Assembly (NCBI GenBank): GCA_024305405.1
Contig: JAKNDB010000109.1
Location: 4,588,001-4,652,000, forward strand
Direction: 5' to 3'
Origin: Dirofilaria immitis
Taxonomy: Eukaryota; Nematoda; Chromadorea; Rhabditida; Onchocercidae
Length of the DNA: 64,000 nucleotides
The translations under genes and the position numbers were made by a program. Of this stretch, positions 41,760 to 54,666 are shown piece after piece. The number at the start of each line of letters is the position of its first letter. The first letter of the stretch is position 1. The notes below the pieces were generated by a model. The model was given only the letters and a program-made list of their open reading frames with translations. It was not told where the DNA came from and searched no databases.

Positions 41760-44150
41760 ATTGAAATTAACGACAAATCTCTACCTGTATTCTTGCGCTG
41801 TACTATTCAGGAAACGTCTGTTAAATTCTAACGCAGAGTATCTTCTTAATGTAAGTCAACTAGCTATACGTTGAATCGACCTTTGAAAAAAAAGAATGTT
41901 TCTAAAACGCTCAAATATTAATGATTTTTACACTGCATTGGATTTTGCTGGTCATAGAAGTCCTAATTAAACCATAATTAAGTAGAAAAACTGGTAAAAT
42001 ATTTTCTCGAAAATAAGACTTGCGGACATAAATTCTGGACCTGAAATGCAGAGACATATCTTTTCGCATATTACGTACATAAATATTTGATGAAACCGGT
42101 AGTTGCCGCTATGAAAAAATAAACTGCTTCCTTAATTATTAATCTCAGTGTGAAAGAAAATAATTTCGGTTTACACGTGCAGTATTTTTATTAATAGCAG
42201 CGAAATGTTGGGCCATGCCTAAAATGATCCATTATCTCTAAATTTATGGTCGATTCCGAAAAAACTCATGTAGTTTATATTAAATAAATTGTAAATTCGA
42301 TCAACTTGAGTAATTCATTATTCTTCGTAAATAATGCAAACTGTAATTTGGTGAAATGCTCTTACACTGTTGTTTAAATAATTTTCATGATTAACTTGAA
42401 CAGCCGAACTGTAAAAAAAAGGGGGATGCAACCTTTGCAAGAAATAAAAGCGAACTGTGATGCTAGAAGTGGCGGTAGCGAAAAATAGATAAAAAAGAGC
42501 TGTAAAAATAAATGAATTGTTACGACTCCTCTGTTGGAAACAACAACTAGCGAATCAGTAAGAATTGATGAGATTTAAATTTATACTCCAAGAAAACTTG
42601 AGTAATAGCATTGAGGCTTTCAATAGCGCGGTTGATCAAATTGATTACTGCAAAAAGTAGACTTCCTATTGTACCTGTCAACAAAGTTTCTGCGTACCGA
42701 ATTTTGATCATTCTTGACATCGTTTTCCCACAATGCAATCCCGCCATTACTAGCTTGAAGTTGAGCTATCTTCTTTATTTTTGTTGTGTATTTAGCCTTC
42801 TAAAAGCGGATACTTTTCAACCTTATTAATTATATTCTCAATCTTAAGTTATGGGAATCTGCCTCCACCAGCTGCTTTTCATCCCATCCAAAATACATTT
42901 AAGCGAATGCGATATAACATAAATGTGCAAGTCTGCTGATGGAGATTCTTTCCAAAACCCAACAATTCAACAGTTTTAAAGTTATCCAGTTAAAAAATAC
43001 TTCCCACTGTTTTGTATGAAGTACCTGAAACTCATCGCATACAACTTAAATATGGCTACATCACTTGTATATTGGAAATTTTCATTTGTCGCGAATTGTA
43101 AAACATGATGAGAGCAGTCGTTTTCGAATGTTGCAAGCTTTGTCTCTAATATCATCAATTTTGCCTAAAATTATAACTTAATTTTTCTATTGCCCTTTGC
43201 ATGAAGCATGTTTTAGGTAAGATTCACTCAATGCCCTCTTCAAACAGCTGGAGATCTATCACACTATGAATTTCGGTCAGTTCTAGCAAATTTCAATATC
43301 ATAAATTCCAAACATAATAAATATGTACAATCGATTATATTTTCCTTTTATCAAAAGAATCGGAAACATTCCGTCTTAAGTTTGAGGTATTAAACACTAT
43401 GGAACACATTCCCAAAAGTTCAACCTGCGCTACTTTTTCAAAAACATTATATTTCAAAATCTTGAGAACCATACATATAAGAATTGTAATTTGAGGAAGA
43501 ATGTGAAATAAAAATTCAAATACGATGTGAATTGAGCATCTGAAGAACATATACATGATAAATCGAGATTTGTGTTCTCACCTATTTGCTCAATCTAAAA
43601 CACCCGCGAAATATGTGGTCATTTTTTAAACACTGATTATAAGTTGATCAGCTGACAAATATACAAGATAAATTCATAAGACGCAATAATTATTTTATGT
43701 GCTGTCATATACGCCATATTCCCAAAATGGAAGATTCGATCGTTATGAAATCAATTCATTAAAAGCGGGATAAACAAAAATATTAGAATCGCTCGCTATC
43801 AACTGCATGCTTTACATCATGCAATCATTAAAAAATCGCAACACCCCAAAAGAAAAGCTTTCTAATACCTCAGGCAAACTGTGAATCAGATAGAGAAATT
43901 TAACAATAAATTGAGTTTTCAAAGAAATAACGAACTTTACCCGCAGGTTTTCTATTCGTACGATAACAATAAAACTCTCATTACTCATCAGCACGACGTC
44001 GAATACTCGATGAGTCTATCTGCAGTGGTTCTACCTCCACTCGATAAAATTTCGTTCCAACTTTCAAATTGTAACTGCAAAAATGAAATCAATTTGAAAA
44101 AATAATGTAAATGCGAAAATAGTTTCGGAAAAACAGAGATTCTCTAAAAG
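41760..44150. other. Convergent 3' intergenic region (gar-2 and ATG11-type gene)
   Basis: Both flanking genes end here, so it should hold both 3' UTRs. No exon is recognised; the open frames on both strands at 42547-42829 are antisense to each other and unconvincing. Confidence 0.45.
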
Positions 44151-47100
44151 TTATCTCTCTTGAAGGTTTTTCAGATGATAACACCACACAATGAAAAGGA
44201 TAACGTGCACTAACCGATTATCTGTCTTACGTATCTTGCATAATTCTAGGCGGGTAGTTATTGCCATTAGCCAATTAGGACGTTGATTAACTGCAGCGAC
44301 GGCCGATGACTGTCGGTCCCACTTTATCCCCATGCGTTTCAAACTGCTTTCCTTGACAAAGTGAAATATTGGAGAGATACTGAAATAATTTGACAGCAAT
44401 TTTTATGCATACAAATAAGATTTTGATTATGACTTCAAGATTATATTTTTTTCCTGAATGGTAAACTATTAATTATGAAAATGAATGAAGTTCAAAACTT
44501 TCATATTTGATCCGTAGGACATAGCAAAAAAGCAAAGTACTATAATTATTTCTACAACTTTAATTAGATTATGAAAATGCAACACCGTTAGTATATCGCA
44601 AATTTAGTTAAAGTAAAATTAACACAAAGTAAAGACGTTCTATGGACTATAATTGTCATAAAACACATATCTGACATATACCATATTGGTAAGCTACATA
44701 AAAGAAGAGAAACTGTACGATGTGCATCTTAGATTATCGTTCATCAGTAACTGTTTGTTAGTAAACTTATAGCTAGCGAAGAATTACAAAAGAGCGAGAT
44801 ATATTACTAAGAAAATTGGAAAAAAATTTGTTATGATATCGACGATTGTATGACTAAGATTGAGAAATAGGAATTTACACCAGTGCGTGCGTGCGTGGAG
44901 ATGGTGGAAATGAATTCAAGAAAAGCAACCCATAATAAATTTATCTGATCTAATTGCACAGTAATGTTTCAACAATATCGAAAGCGCTATCCGAAAAACC
45001 TAAGCAATTTTAATGATTTACTAAGTAAATCAGTAGTTGATTTCATGGATCCTTTTAATTGCAAACAATAAAAACCTTTTGCATCCTACTGTTCAACTAA
45101 ATACCACTGTAATTAAATGATATTTTCCCAACCGTACTTCAGATAAAATAATAAGCATATCTACATTCATCACTCCACTAAACTCTGTTTTCTAGACTCT
45201 AAGAAGGCAGACGAAGAAATCATAAGATTTTATGTGACGGTTATTTTACACTAAATAAGAGTCTTGTCTCTCTTTACGGATATATTACAAATGAAAAGCG
45301 TAAATAAAATTCGTAAAAGCAAACTAGCCTGAACAATATATAGGCATTATGTGGCTCACTCCAAACAATCAAAACAGCACAGTATTCGTGAATGTCTTGC
45401 ACCGTGATCATTGTTCGCATCTCTCGCAGTGATATAGTTGTTTGAACAGTAGCTGGTCTTATTGTAACTGGTACAATATCTTCATCCGAATCTGCCTGAA
45501 AAGATAACATTAGCCGAAAGACAGTCTTGAAGAACATGGACCTGAAGGAACAAGCAAAAACATTTCCATCATACCTCAATCTAATTCACAGAATCAATAA
45601 AGTAAGACCATACATGATCGCTCAACTTAAAAGCTTATTCGCTCTTACCTGACCTCTTCGCTCTTCATCTGCATTTTCATCTTTATACGAATCTTTGAGT
45701 TCATCTTCAGTTTTCACTTTCGAGGATTCCATTGCACTTGAAGCTTCTAAAAAAGAATTATTGGTAGAACCATCAATTTACGATTCTGTGATGACGACAA
45801 TCTAGCAAAAAACAGGTACTAGCAATGATGGTTACAAGAAAATAAGGGCAGCACTATACATGCGGTATGATGATGAAATCTTTACGATACTGTTCTACGT
45901 TTAATCAGTAGACTCAAAGTACTATCTATCAATATGGTCAGAAATGTGATTATGAGATAGCTGAAGCAAATGATATTTTGAAATTATAGAATTTGCATAT
46001 ATTTTGAAATTCTATTAAACCAAAAAATCTTAGAACGCAGCTAAGCATAGATTTTGATTTGCGAAATTCAAACAACTAACTAGAGCAAAAGCAACAGAAA
46101 GCCATACCATGATTGACAGTAAAAGACTTCAAAAGACATCCTTTGGATAGATCGTTAGGTACTGAACTAATAACAGTACTCTCTTCAGAATCAATCAACT
46201 CAGATCTGAAATGCAACAGTTTTACTGATTCTTAAAACTAACTAGACTTTATTTCCAAACAAAAATAAAAAGTTAATAAACTTACGCAACTGAATATCTC
46301 TCCTTGGTGTGGACTGGAACTCTGCCAAGCAAACAATCTTCGTGAACAACTGTGTATTTTCCTGAAAATTTCAGATGCACTGTTCAGAAGACTAATGAAG
46401 ACTTACCTTAACTTCGTGTTCTCCAGTGGACAATTTTCCCTATCTCGATTTTATGACAACTAATTCAAACAGTGCTCTTTCTTACTTCTACAAATATTCA
46501 TTTCAATCTTTCATTTTGAACTGTTTTTAAGAAACAGTACAATCCAATTAAAATGTAATAATAGTAGAACAGTCGTCAATAAAATGAATTGTGAAGGCAG
46601 AAATAGATGCACACTCTTGAAATTCTAAATTTTAAGAAATATTGTATAACCTTGTATTCTTTTTCGCAATTAGTTCCAATCTCATCATCCGCAAATACAC
46701 TAGCGGTATTTTCAGCACTCTGGCTAACAACGCTTCCTCGAAGCTTATGTAACACTGCCTTCAGTGAATCGATTTCCTTATTCTTTCTCTAGAATGAAAC
46801 ACAAATAAAATTCTTCCAGATCACATAAATAGTTATAAAGTAGTTGTGTATTTCAAAACTGATTAGACTCATATTTTCTGTTGACTCATTAACCATAATA
46901 AGATGCACATTATACGAACCTTTATTTCTTCACTGTGCGATGAAACTTTACGCTCCAGTGCCAACTCATAATCAACAACCAAAGTTTTATACATTTCGCT
47001 TCTTTCGATTTCCATTCTACAAATTCAACGTATAAAAAGGCAAAAAGAAAATAAAACAGAAAATTTGGATCATTTTGATAAGAAATCAGCCGATAGGATT

Positions 47101-50100
47101 GAATAAATGAAAATTGAATGTCTTTCTGGATATAAAGAATAAATCATAACACATAATACGGAAAATAAGAGAAGACGTACTTGGCCACAGTATTTTTTGC
47201 ACTTAACTGCTGTTGACGAAGTTGTAAAATTTCTTCTTTCTGAAGTTCAATAACTTGCCGGAGTTCGGAAATAAGAACATCACTCTAGAAAAATCTATGA
47301 ATAAATTTTCATCATACAAAAAAGCCAAAAAACAGGAATTCCCAGTGTCCAAGGCTGGAAATTTTTACATGAAAAACAGATATGTTCCAGCCAGCTTAAC
47401 AACTTAAAATGGAAGATACCACCATAGACGATTTTTCCTGTTCATCCTTCATTTCAGTTTCAATGGCGACATCCTTGTAAATAGGCTTGGGCTGATGAGA
47501 AACAGAAATTGTCTTTCTATATCCAACAAATGTAATTAGCGAATTGCTTATTCTTCGCAATGCTTCAGTCGAATATTCTCTAGTTTGTTTTTCAGCAAGA
47601 ATCAATTCTTGTTTCAAATGCATCAGCTGCTAAAATTATCATATGAAATAACAAACGCCACAAAACTATTATGATGTTCTATATAATTTTATTTGAAATA
47701 GAAAATTTTGAAGAAACCTAACTAGCAAAAGTCTCTTCAACTCATTCTGTAAGAAGAGCAGATTCCCAGATTGAGATCTTTCAAAGACGTCGGTAATCTG
47801 CAATGAAAACTCTTAAAGAAAGACCTCAGGATTTCGTCATTATATGAACTGATATGAGAATAATGCTCGAAGAATTGAAGCTTGAAATAATTAAAAATAT
47901 GAAAAGTATTCTGGTATATACTGAGTTTATCCTCTGCTGATAACTGATATGATCTTCGGGTGTACCAAACTGACTAGATTTATCTGATTTTGGCTGTAAT
48001 AAAAGTATTCTAATTAAAAATAAGTTAAATATTTCCTATAAATGACATTAGGAGAAATGAAAGATAAAAATTTCACAGCATTATAGTTCTTTACACACAA
48101 AATTCCACAGAAGCATTCAAACGGCGTAAACAATTCACCTTCACTGAATTTCCTTCTTCAATTAATGGTGCATCGACTTGAAGTACAGATACATTGTTCC
48201 GAGGTATTGCAATCGGTTCACTTTTCGTAACATTCCGTCCCGAATATGTTTTACTTTCATTTCCTACTTCAGCTCCAACAGTCTGAAATTTCGTAAATGA
48301 AAGGTTTTCATATTATCTTTTAGTATATAAAAAAAGTATTTAAAATGTTTTTTTAACAATAAGAAAAAACTTTGATAAGCTTACGTCTTCCTATTGTTTT
48401 ACTAGTCATTCTTCCAGCCATCAAATTCTGCCAGATAATACTATTTCTATGGAACAAATGTAATAGAAAAATTAGATTTTGGAGTTGTCAACAATATAAG
48501 TTGCTATGAATATGACTTATGAATACGCTGTCTCAATTTCGTGCTTCGAAATGAAATGTATACCGAGCATACTTTATGCGCGATTTGTAGTTAATATTTG
48601 GTCGTAGAAATTGAACGAACTATTTTTTTCATCTAAAAATAGTTGACAAAACAAAGCAAACACGGAGGAATGAAGAAGAATAATATGGAGTTTTCTAGCC
48701 AATGTGACCATACGACAAAAACAAAAAATCCTAAATTATTTTTGGAGATCAGGAAACTTCATACATACCTCTTAAAATGCCCAGAAATAGTTTCAGATAT
48801 TGTTGTAATGCATCATGCTAGAATAATTTTCTAGAATGATTCATGATTTTAGAAAAAAAATCTTTAAAGAATGAGCAGTTAAACAAAAAGACTATCTAGC
48901 TAAATCGAGTGACAATGCAGAAAACCAAAACCGATTACTGTTTCGAACCCATAATATCACTAGCATTACTTTTTCTTTACTCATGAAGAGCTTTATAACA
49001 GCTAGTGACCTAGCACTAATCGACTATCATAGGTTTCTCTTTGCTAAAAATCAAAAGTAAATTGTAACATTATAAGAGAATTGCAATTCATGAATATATT
49101 TGGGCAGAATTTTTCCTTCGGAATCTATTTCTTTTTATCCATCTGATTTTGTTCAGCAGAACATTTTTTAAGGATCATAAAAGTGAAAGCAATCAGATCA
49201 ATCATTAAAGGCAAAAGGCATGCAACATTGAATAAAATATTTACTGGAATCATAATCGCTGCGTTTCACAATTTAAACTATTTTTATTATTATTTTTGGA
49301 TGGATTTTTGAACATAATATATATTTTTATAAATTTTAAAAGCAATACCTCACTATGGGAAGCATCAAAGAGAGATGCAAGTGAGTTAAGTGGTTTTGCA
49401 GGAGATTCTTCCACCATATTCAAACTCAACGTAGAGGCCAAATCGTGAGGGTGGTGATTTAGCTAGCATCGTTGCATTTGAGGGTAAAGCATCCAAATTT
49501 TCGTCACCACTGAAGACAGTAAGAGATAGCCATAACTGATAGAAAGATAGAAAAGAAAAGAGGAGTAAATTTTTAGCACTTCACTAACAGGAAATGTAGA
49601 AAACTGATTTGCTGTAGTTAAAATTTCTAGTTTTTGATTTTAAAAAATACGAATTTGTTATTATTTTTCTCCTAGAAGGTGAGTAATAAGAAAAAATTAG
49701 TATAACCCAAACATTTTAAATAAATTTTTATAGCTATCACTGAATAACTCGCTGAATTTTATCGTTGAACGAAAAAAGTAATTTACCTCAACCAATGTGT
49801 AGATGGAAAGTTTTTATTCAAATTTGCAACATTAATTGTAGTATCAGTTGTGTAGAATGATTCCTCCCTTTTAAAACCGGAAGAGTTACTTGTGTACCAG
49901 ATACAAATCGAGGATCTCTTACAGAAAGTCGCTGGTAAATAAAGGGGTCAGTCACTCTTAGCAAATTCGTTAAACATGGAACAGCCTAAATAACAAATTC
50001 ATTAATAACAACTTCACTGAAATGATGGCAGCTTGAATGAATACTAAGGACGAGGTAACATTATTCAAAAGGATTCCGGCACCTGTCTTAAAGTCCTCAG

Positions 50101-53063
50101 ATCCGCTGGAGCTACAGGAGGCAAATTTTATCAAAATATGCCAGGCCGCTTGGAGCAAAGTTCGGAAAATTATCGAACATGCCGGGAAATAACTGTTTTA
50201 AAAAATGTCGTCCTAATTTTTGCTTGAATACTTCGCGTACAGATGTTTCTTCCGTGACCAAAGCTATACTTTTTTCCATAAATGAAGTAAACCACGATTC
50301 GAATTCCTGTAAAGGTAACAAACTAGCATATTCAAACCATAGTGCTGCACTAACAATATTAAAAATTCATATTACGAACTGGTTGCAGTACACTTCGGCG
50401 GAGACACTCAGTAAGCGCCGTGGCAAACATTATTGGACTCTCCTTTACTTGCCGAATAATATCAAGTCGGTTCCGTAAAGCAATGTATTTTTCCTCAAAT
50501 AAGATTATCTGATTGTTTGTGGTATGCAATCTATCGTAGACCTGAAAACACTTTTGCACTATAACTGTGCTCAACAACCGAAAAATTCTCAATTCATTTA
50601 AAACATCCTGGAAAAAATAGCATAAGGCATAAAAAAAAATACATATCTTTTTCGGCACCCAATATTTGACCACAAAAATAACCTGCAATATCCATCCCCG
50701 GAGTCTCGTTCTAATATTATTTAGCAACTCGATTTTGGACTGCTGAAAAGCTTTTCCCATTTTCTGCATTTGTTCAATTAGTTTTTGACTTCTAACATTT
50801 TTTCCCGCTGATTTAACACAACATCCTGTAAAATAATCAGCTCATCTTCCGCAACCAACGGAAATATAATTGTGTTATATATTTCTTAAAAAGATAAATA
50901 AGTGAATGAAAAGCAACAAAACTTTACTCTGGTAGATTGTGAGTCAACAGCCGGTTGCGATACAGCAAAACATAAATCCTTTAGTATTTTTGTTTCTTCT
51001 GGAACACTGTGTTGATAAGTTAATAATTCTGGTATTACTTCAGAAATTTTACTCTAAAGCCAAGAAATCCTGTGCAAGTATAAATCTGTTTTTCAAAACA
51101 AGACATGACTACAGGAACCAAATTAAATGATAAAATTAACAATATACTTAACAAATTGAGAACATGATCAACTAACGCTCTTTACTATGGAACATTGCAT
51201 CTAACTGTGTAAGGCGAGTATTTATACCGCGAATATTACGCATTTCTGGATTACCGACTTTCTCACTGACATATCTCATATTAGATACCACCTGTCTATA
51301 TTCGGTATCGCTCATCTGCAATTAGAAACAGTTTGATACTCTCACAAAAATAATGCAAAAAATCACTATACATCACTTCGTGTTATGATAGCAGAAAACT
51401 AAAATATTTAAAAATTGATCAGCGTCGTAATTTATTAATTTGAAATATTTATGAGATGAATATCCAACATGGTCAATGTGAGCCTATACTGAGCTTTGAT
51501 TCTGAGATCATCAGTACTGAAGCTTATACATTTTTGACGGCAAAAGTGTTGTGAGCATATGAATAAATAATAAATTATAAACTAGGAAGTATTTCTAACT
51601 TCATGATCTAGATGAACTATAATTATACAAAATTCTAAAAATGATTATGTTTACAACAGCACCTTAGATAAGAGCATATTAACTTGCTCCGACATTTCCT
51701 CCAAAGAATTCTGTGAATCGGCACGAGCAATGTACTCATAAAGTGTGCATTCCTCAGTAGCCTTTGACGATCCTTGCAATTTGTATGAATTTGACAATAA
51801 GGCTGACGGAATTTTGATCTGCAAGAATTCACGAAAAATTACCATTCTATAAAAGGTGAACTATAAATACAATTTATACAAGGGAAAAATACTACACCAT
51901 AAAACATGAGTACTAACTTGCTGCAAAGTACAAAGCACGTTATCGAAATCTTGTAGCAAGGTTTCAGCTTTAGTTTTCATTGTTTTCAAGCGTTCATAGC
52001 GAGATAAAAAACGTTCGGATTTTTTCTCTATTTGAATTCGTGATTCATAAAGATTGGATATAAGCGCTAACCATCCCTGCAAAACGCAAAACTTAATTTC
52101 TGTAATAGCTAAACTGCTATGTAAAAATAAAATGACACATGGTAATGGAAATGATGAATTTACTTGGTGTAAAAGTTGGTGATCTTGAACTAAACGAGCA
52201 CAAAGTTGCAAACTTCTTTCAGCAACTTTTAATCCCAAACGTCCAGCATCGCAGTAGCGCGTAATTAATGGTCTTGATATTGTTGAACTATCAAGAACAC
52301 GCAGCTCGTCGTATAAACCTACATATTACCTTTTAATATGGAATAACACAGTTATATTCCAATTCAGCAAAACTATGTACTATAAACTTGTAGCCTCTAT
52401 AAAAGAATATCAGCTAAATTCTAAATCACATATAATAAATACTTCTTTAACTAGTGATGTTGAATAAGGTCATCATATAGCTTTCTCAATGTGTCATTCT
52501 CGAGAGGAAGAAAAATAGCCTCAGTAAAGGAAGAAAACTTCAAAATATTGAAACGATAAGAACGGAGAGAATTGGGAACTTTGCCTGTCATATATATATA
52601 CCTGCGCATAATGTACACAATTCATCACTATTTGTTGGCTCTGTGCACTGACTCTCTTCTTTGTACAATTTACGGAACAGGAACAGAGGATTTGACTCCG
52701 TGCCAGCTCCTTGGTAATGTGACACCTGCTTTTCCGATTGCAGTCCTTCCCTCCAGAAACAAGCAAAGCCTGCAAAACTGAGTTTTTTCAATTTCGTTTG
52801 GAATACGCTATAGCTAAAAGTAAAAGTTGAGTCAAAGTATTGCGTATATTTTCCTCACTACTGCTATTATTTAAACTCTCTAAACCTATTTTTTGATAAG
52901 TTCAACAAATGGTATATTCAAAATCTGACGAACGAACTTGTTCTGCAATGGGCACTCTAGTTATTTCTTCAATAACACATTGAAGTTTGTGAACTGAACC
53001 AAGTGCAACAGATACTTCTAAAGCCTGCAGCGAACCTTCGTTTACATAGAATACGTAAAACAT
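44151..53063 (-). CDS. FIP200/RB1CC1-ATG11-type autophagy scaffold (C. elegans EPG-7-like)
   Basis: Scaffold of the ULK1/UNC-51 autophagy-initiation complex, which recruits cargo receptors through its C-terminal claw. Exon 1 (53063-52938) starts MFYVFYVNEGSLQALEVSVA, the ubiquitin-like N-terminus, continued in exon 2 (52769-52602) by ALLVSGGKD and then LQSEKQVSHYQGAGTESNPL (human LVVNGGE... AGTDTNPIFLF). Exon 3 (52318-52164) and exon 4 (52076-51918, GWLALISNLYE; human QGWAAIMANLE) match the FIP200 helical body. The 50.1-50.8 kb exons carry EFESWFTSFMEKSIAL and PSGLAYFDK(N)LPPVAPADL. A polar coiled-coil stretch spans about 49.5-45.7 kb. The claw is IHEYCAVLIVWSEPHNAYIL plus exon 44379-44151 (SISPIFHFVKESSLKR, NRLVHVILFIVW), which copies human VLFTVSPTLYFLHSES. 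Frame breaks occur near 52745 and in TTTT at 50126-50129. The last intron (45328-44380) begins with GC. Internal exon borders between 51.6 and 45.7 kb were not all fixed. Confidence 0.88.
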
Positions 53064-53092
53064 TAGGTCGCTCAGTGGGAATGCCTCATGAC
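53064..53092 (-). promoter_or_regulatory. Short 5' leader with a 5-codon upstream ORF
   Basis: TTTTATTTCAG ends at 53093, 30 bases before the ATG of the ATG11-type gene, and could take a spliced leader. The leader holds an upstream ATG followed by AGG CAT TCC CAC TGA, a five-codon uORF that ends before the main start and could dampen translation. Confidence 0.4.
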
Positions 53093-53364
53093 CTGAAATA
53101 AAATGAATACACCAACTGAATATTTCTATGTGTCGTAGTCTGCACAGCCTAAATTGCATATCCTGCCAAGAACATGCAGAAATCTTAAGGAAGGAAAAAG
53201 AAGCTTGATGAGTAAAATTATGGTCCAAAAAGTCAAATAAAAGAAAATATATATATGGCGTTAGTAATTTTAAAATCTTTCAACTAAATACACAATCATA
53301 AGGTTTATCATCCCACTGATTCCAATATTATAGACTATTAAAATGAAATAATAGGGAAAGGATA

Positions 53365-53574
53365 AAACTACACAACAAAAGATAAAAATAAATTGGAATA
53401 TATATATATAATATATAGGATAATTTTAGATTACGACAATTTATGATTTTCATATTACTGAGAAACATAAATATAATGTGATGAATTTTATATGAAGTCT
53501 ATTATTAATAATAATTCTAATAAGTTTTAGTTAAACATATTCCAATTTATTTTTATCTTTTTGTTGTGTAGTTT
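53365..53574. mobile_element. Palindromic MITE/foldback-like element (~210 bp)
   Basis: The arm at 53365-53402 (AAACTACACAACAAAAGATA, then AAAATAAATTGGAATAT) is repeated in reverse complement at 53537-53574, about 37 bp with a single extra A. The AT-rich core is about 134 bp. No target duplication or coding capacity is evident. It lies about 300 bp upstream of the ATG11-type start. Confidence 0.6.
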
Positions 53575-54420
53575 ATACATATATATATATTTTCAGCATA
53601 TAAATCATTTAAGCCAAAAAGGCCTAAAAAATCAAGTAAACGACATAGTCGAGTGATGAAGATACGATTATTTTATGACAGTAAACTGTCTACTCAATGT
53701 TATCAATTAGAACTCAGCAATCTCATGAAGAGATGCAGCGACTGTGATACCATATCAATCGTTTATATTTCAATAGATATATGCAAATCACAACGGAAAT
53801 CCTAATACACCATTGATTTCACTACAAAATAAATAAAACTAAAGCAAATCGAACCTCGTTTCATCACCGAAAACAGAAGCGAAGAGCAGCGGTTGGAACG
53901 TGCTAGATCTGTTGCATGCAACATTTCATACCTGATATATCGGTGAGGACTTGGTCGGGAAAATGACGGGCATGTAAATGGCTTACCAACATCGCCTAAA
54001 ATTTATTCGGCGGTCCTTCCTCTCATACAAGTCTTTTTAAAAAAACTGCTTGTAATCACTATATATGTAGATGTAGATATAAATATAGATGTGTCGTATG
54101 TTTTCTTTACATTCCTGAGTTTTAAGTAACACTGTGAGGTGCATGCAAACCGATTTTCAAGTCATTATAGAAGTGGACACTGACAAGCTGTGCATCCTGA
54201 CAGGACATTTCACTACAGATATTATAGTCATTTATTAGTAATACATGTTTACATAATTCGTTTGCTACTCAATTCGCTTTCCACCCCTTACTTTTTACAT
54301 CGATAGTCGATGATCACTTCAGCGGCACGTAGATCATTCCGAGTCTTTCTAAACCATTATTAGTGTACTGTTCAAATTTATGGATGTACTTTTCAGTTTC
54401 TAAGATATCAGATGTTTAAA

Positions 54421-54666
54421 AAATAAGATTATCTGATTGTTCGTGGTATGCAATCTATTGTAGACCTGGAAAAAATAAATAAATAGTTTTTATTTGAAAA
54501 AATTTTTTCGAAAAAAGTAAAAATAAAGAATAACTTTTTCAAAAAAATAATAAACAAATAAATAGTTTTTCCATATGTACGATAGACTGCATACCATGAA
54601 CAATTGCTTTACAGAACTGACTCGACATTATTCAGTAAGTAATGTTTACCACGGCGCTTACTGAGT
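54421..54666. pseudogene. Rearranged fragments of an ATG11-type gene exon
   Basis: Bases 54421-54468 match 50497-50544 with two mismatches in 48. Bases 54580-54666 match the same exon (about 50405-50537) in the opposite orientation, with internal deletions: compare TCAGTAAGCGCCGTGG, GTAAAGCAAT and GGTATGCA(A/G)TCTATCGTA. The direct match includes the last three intron bases before the exon, so it arose at DNA level and not from cDNA. The two fragments are partly complementary to each other (about 25 bases). Confidence 0.75.

Noticed and set aside
54421..54666. Processed (retro)pseudogene of the ATG11-type gene
   Set aside because: Homology includes intron bases at the splice acceptor and only part of one exon; no poly(A) tail.
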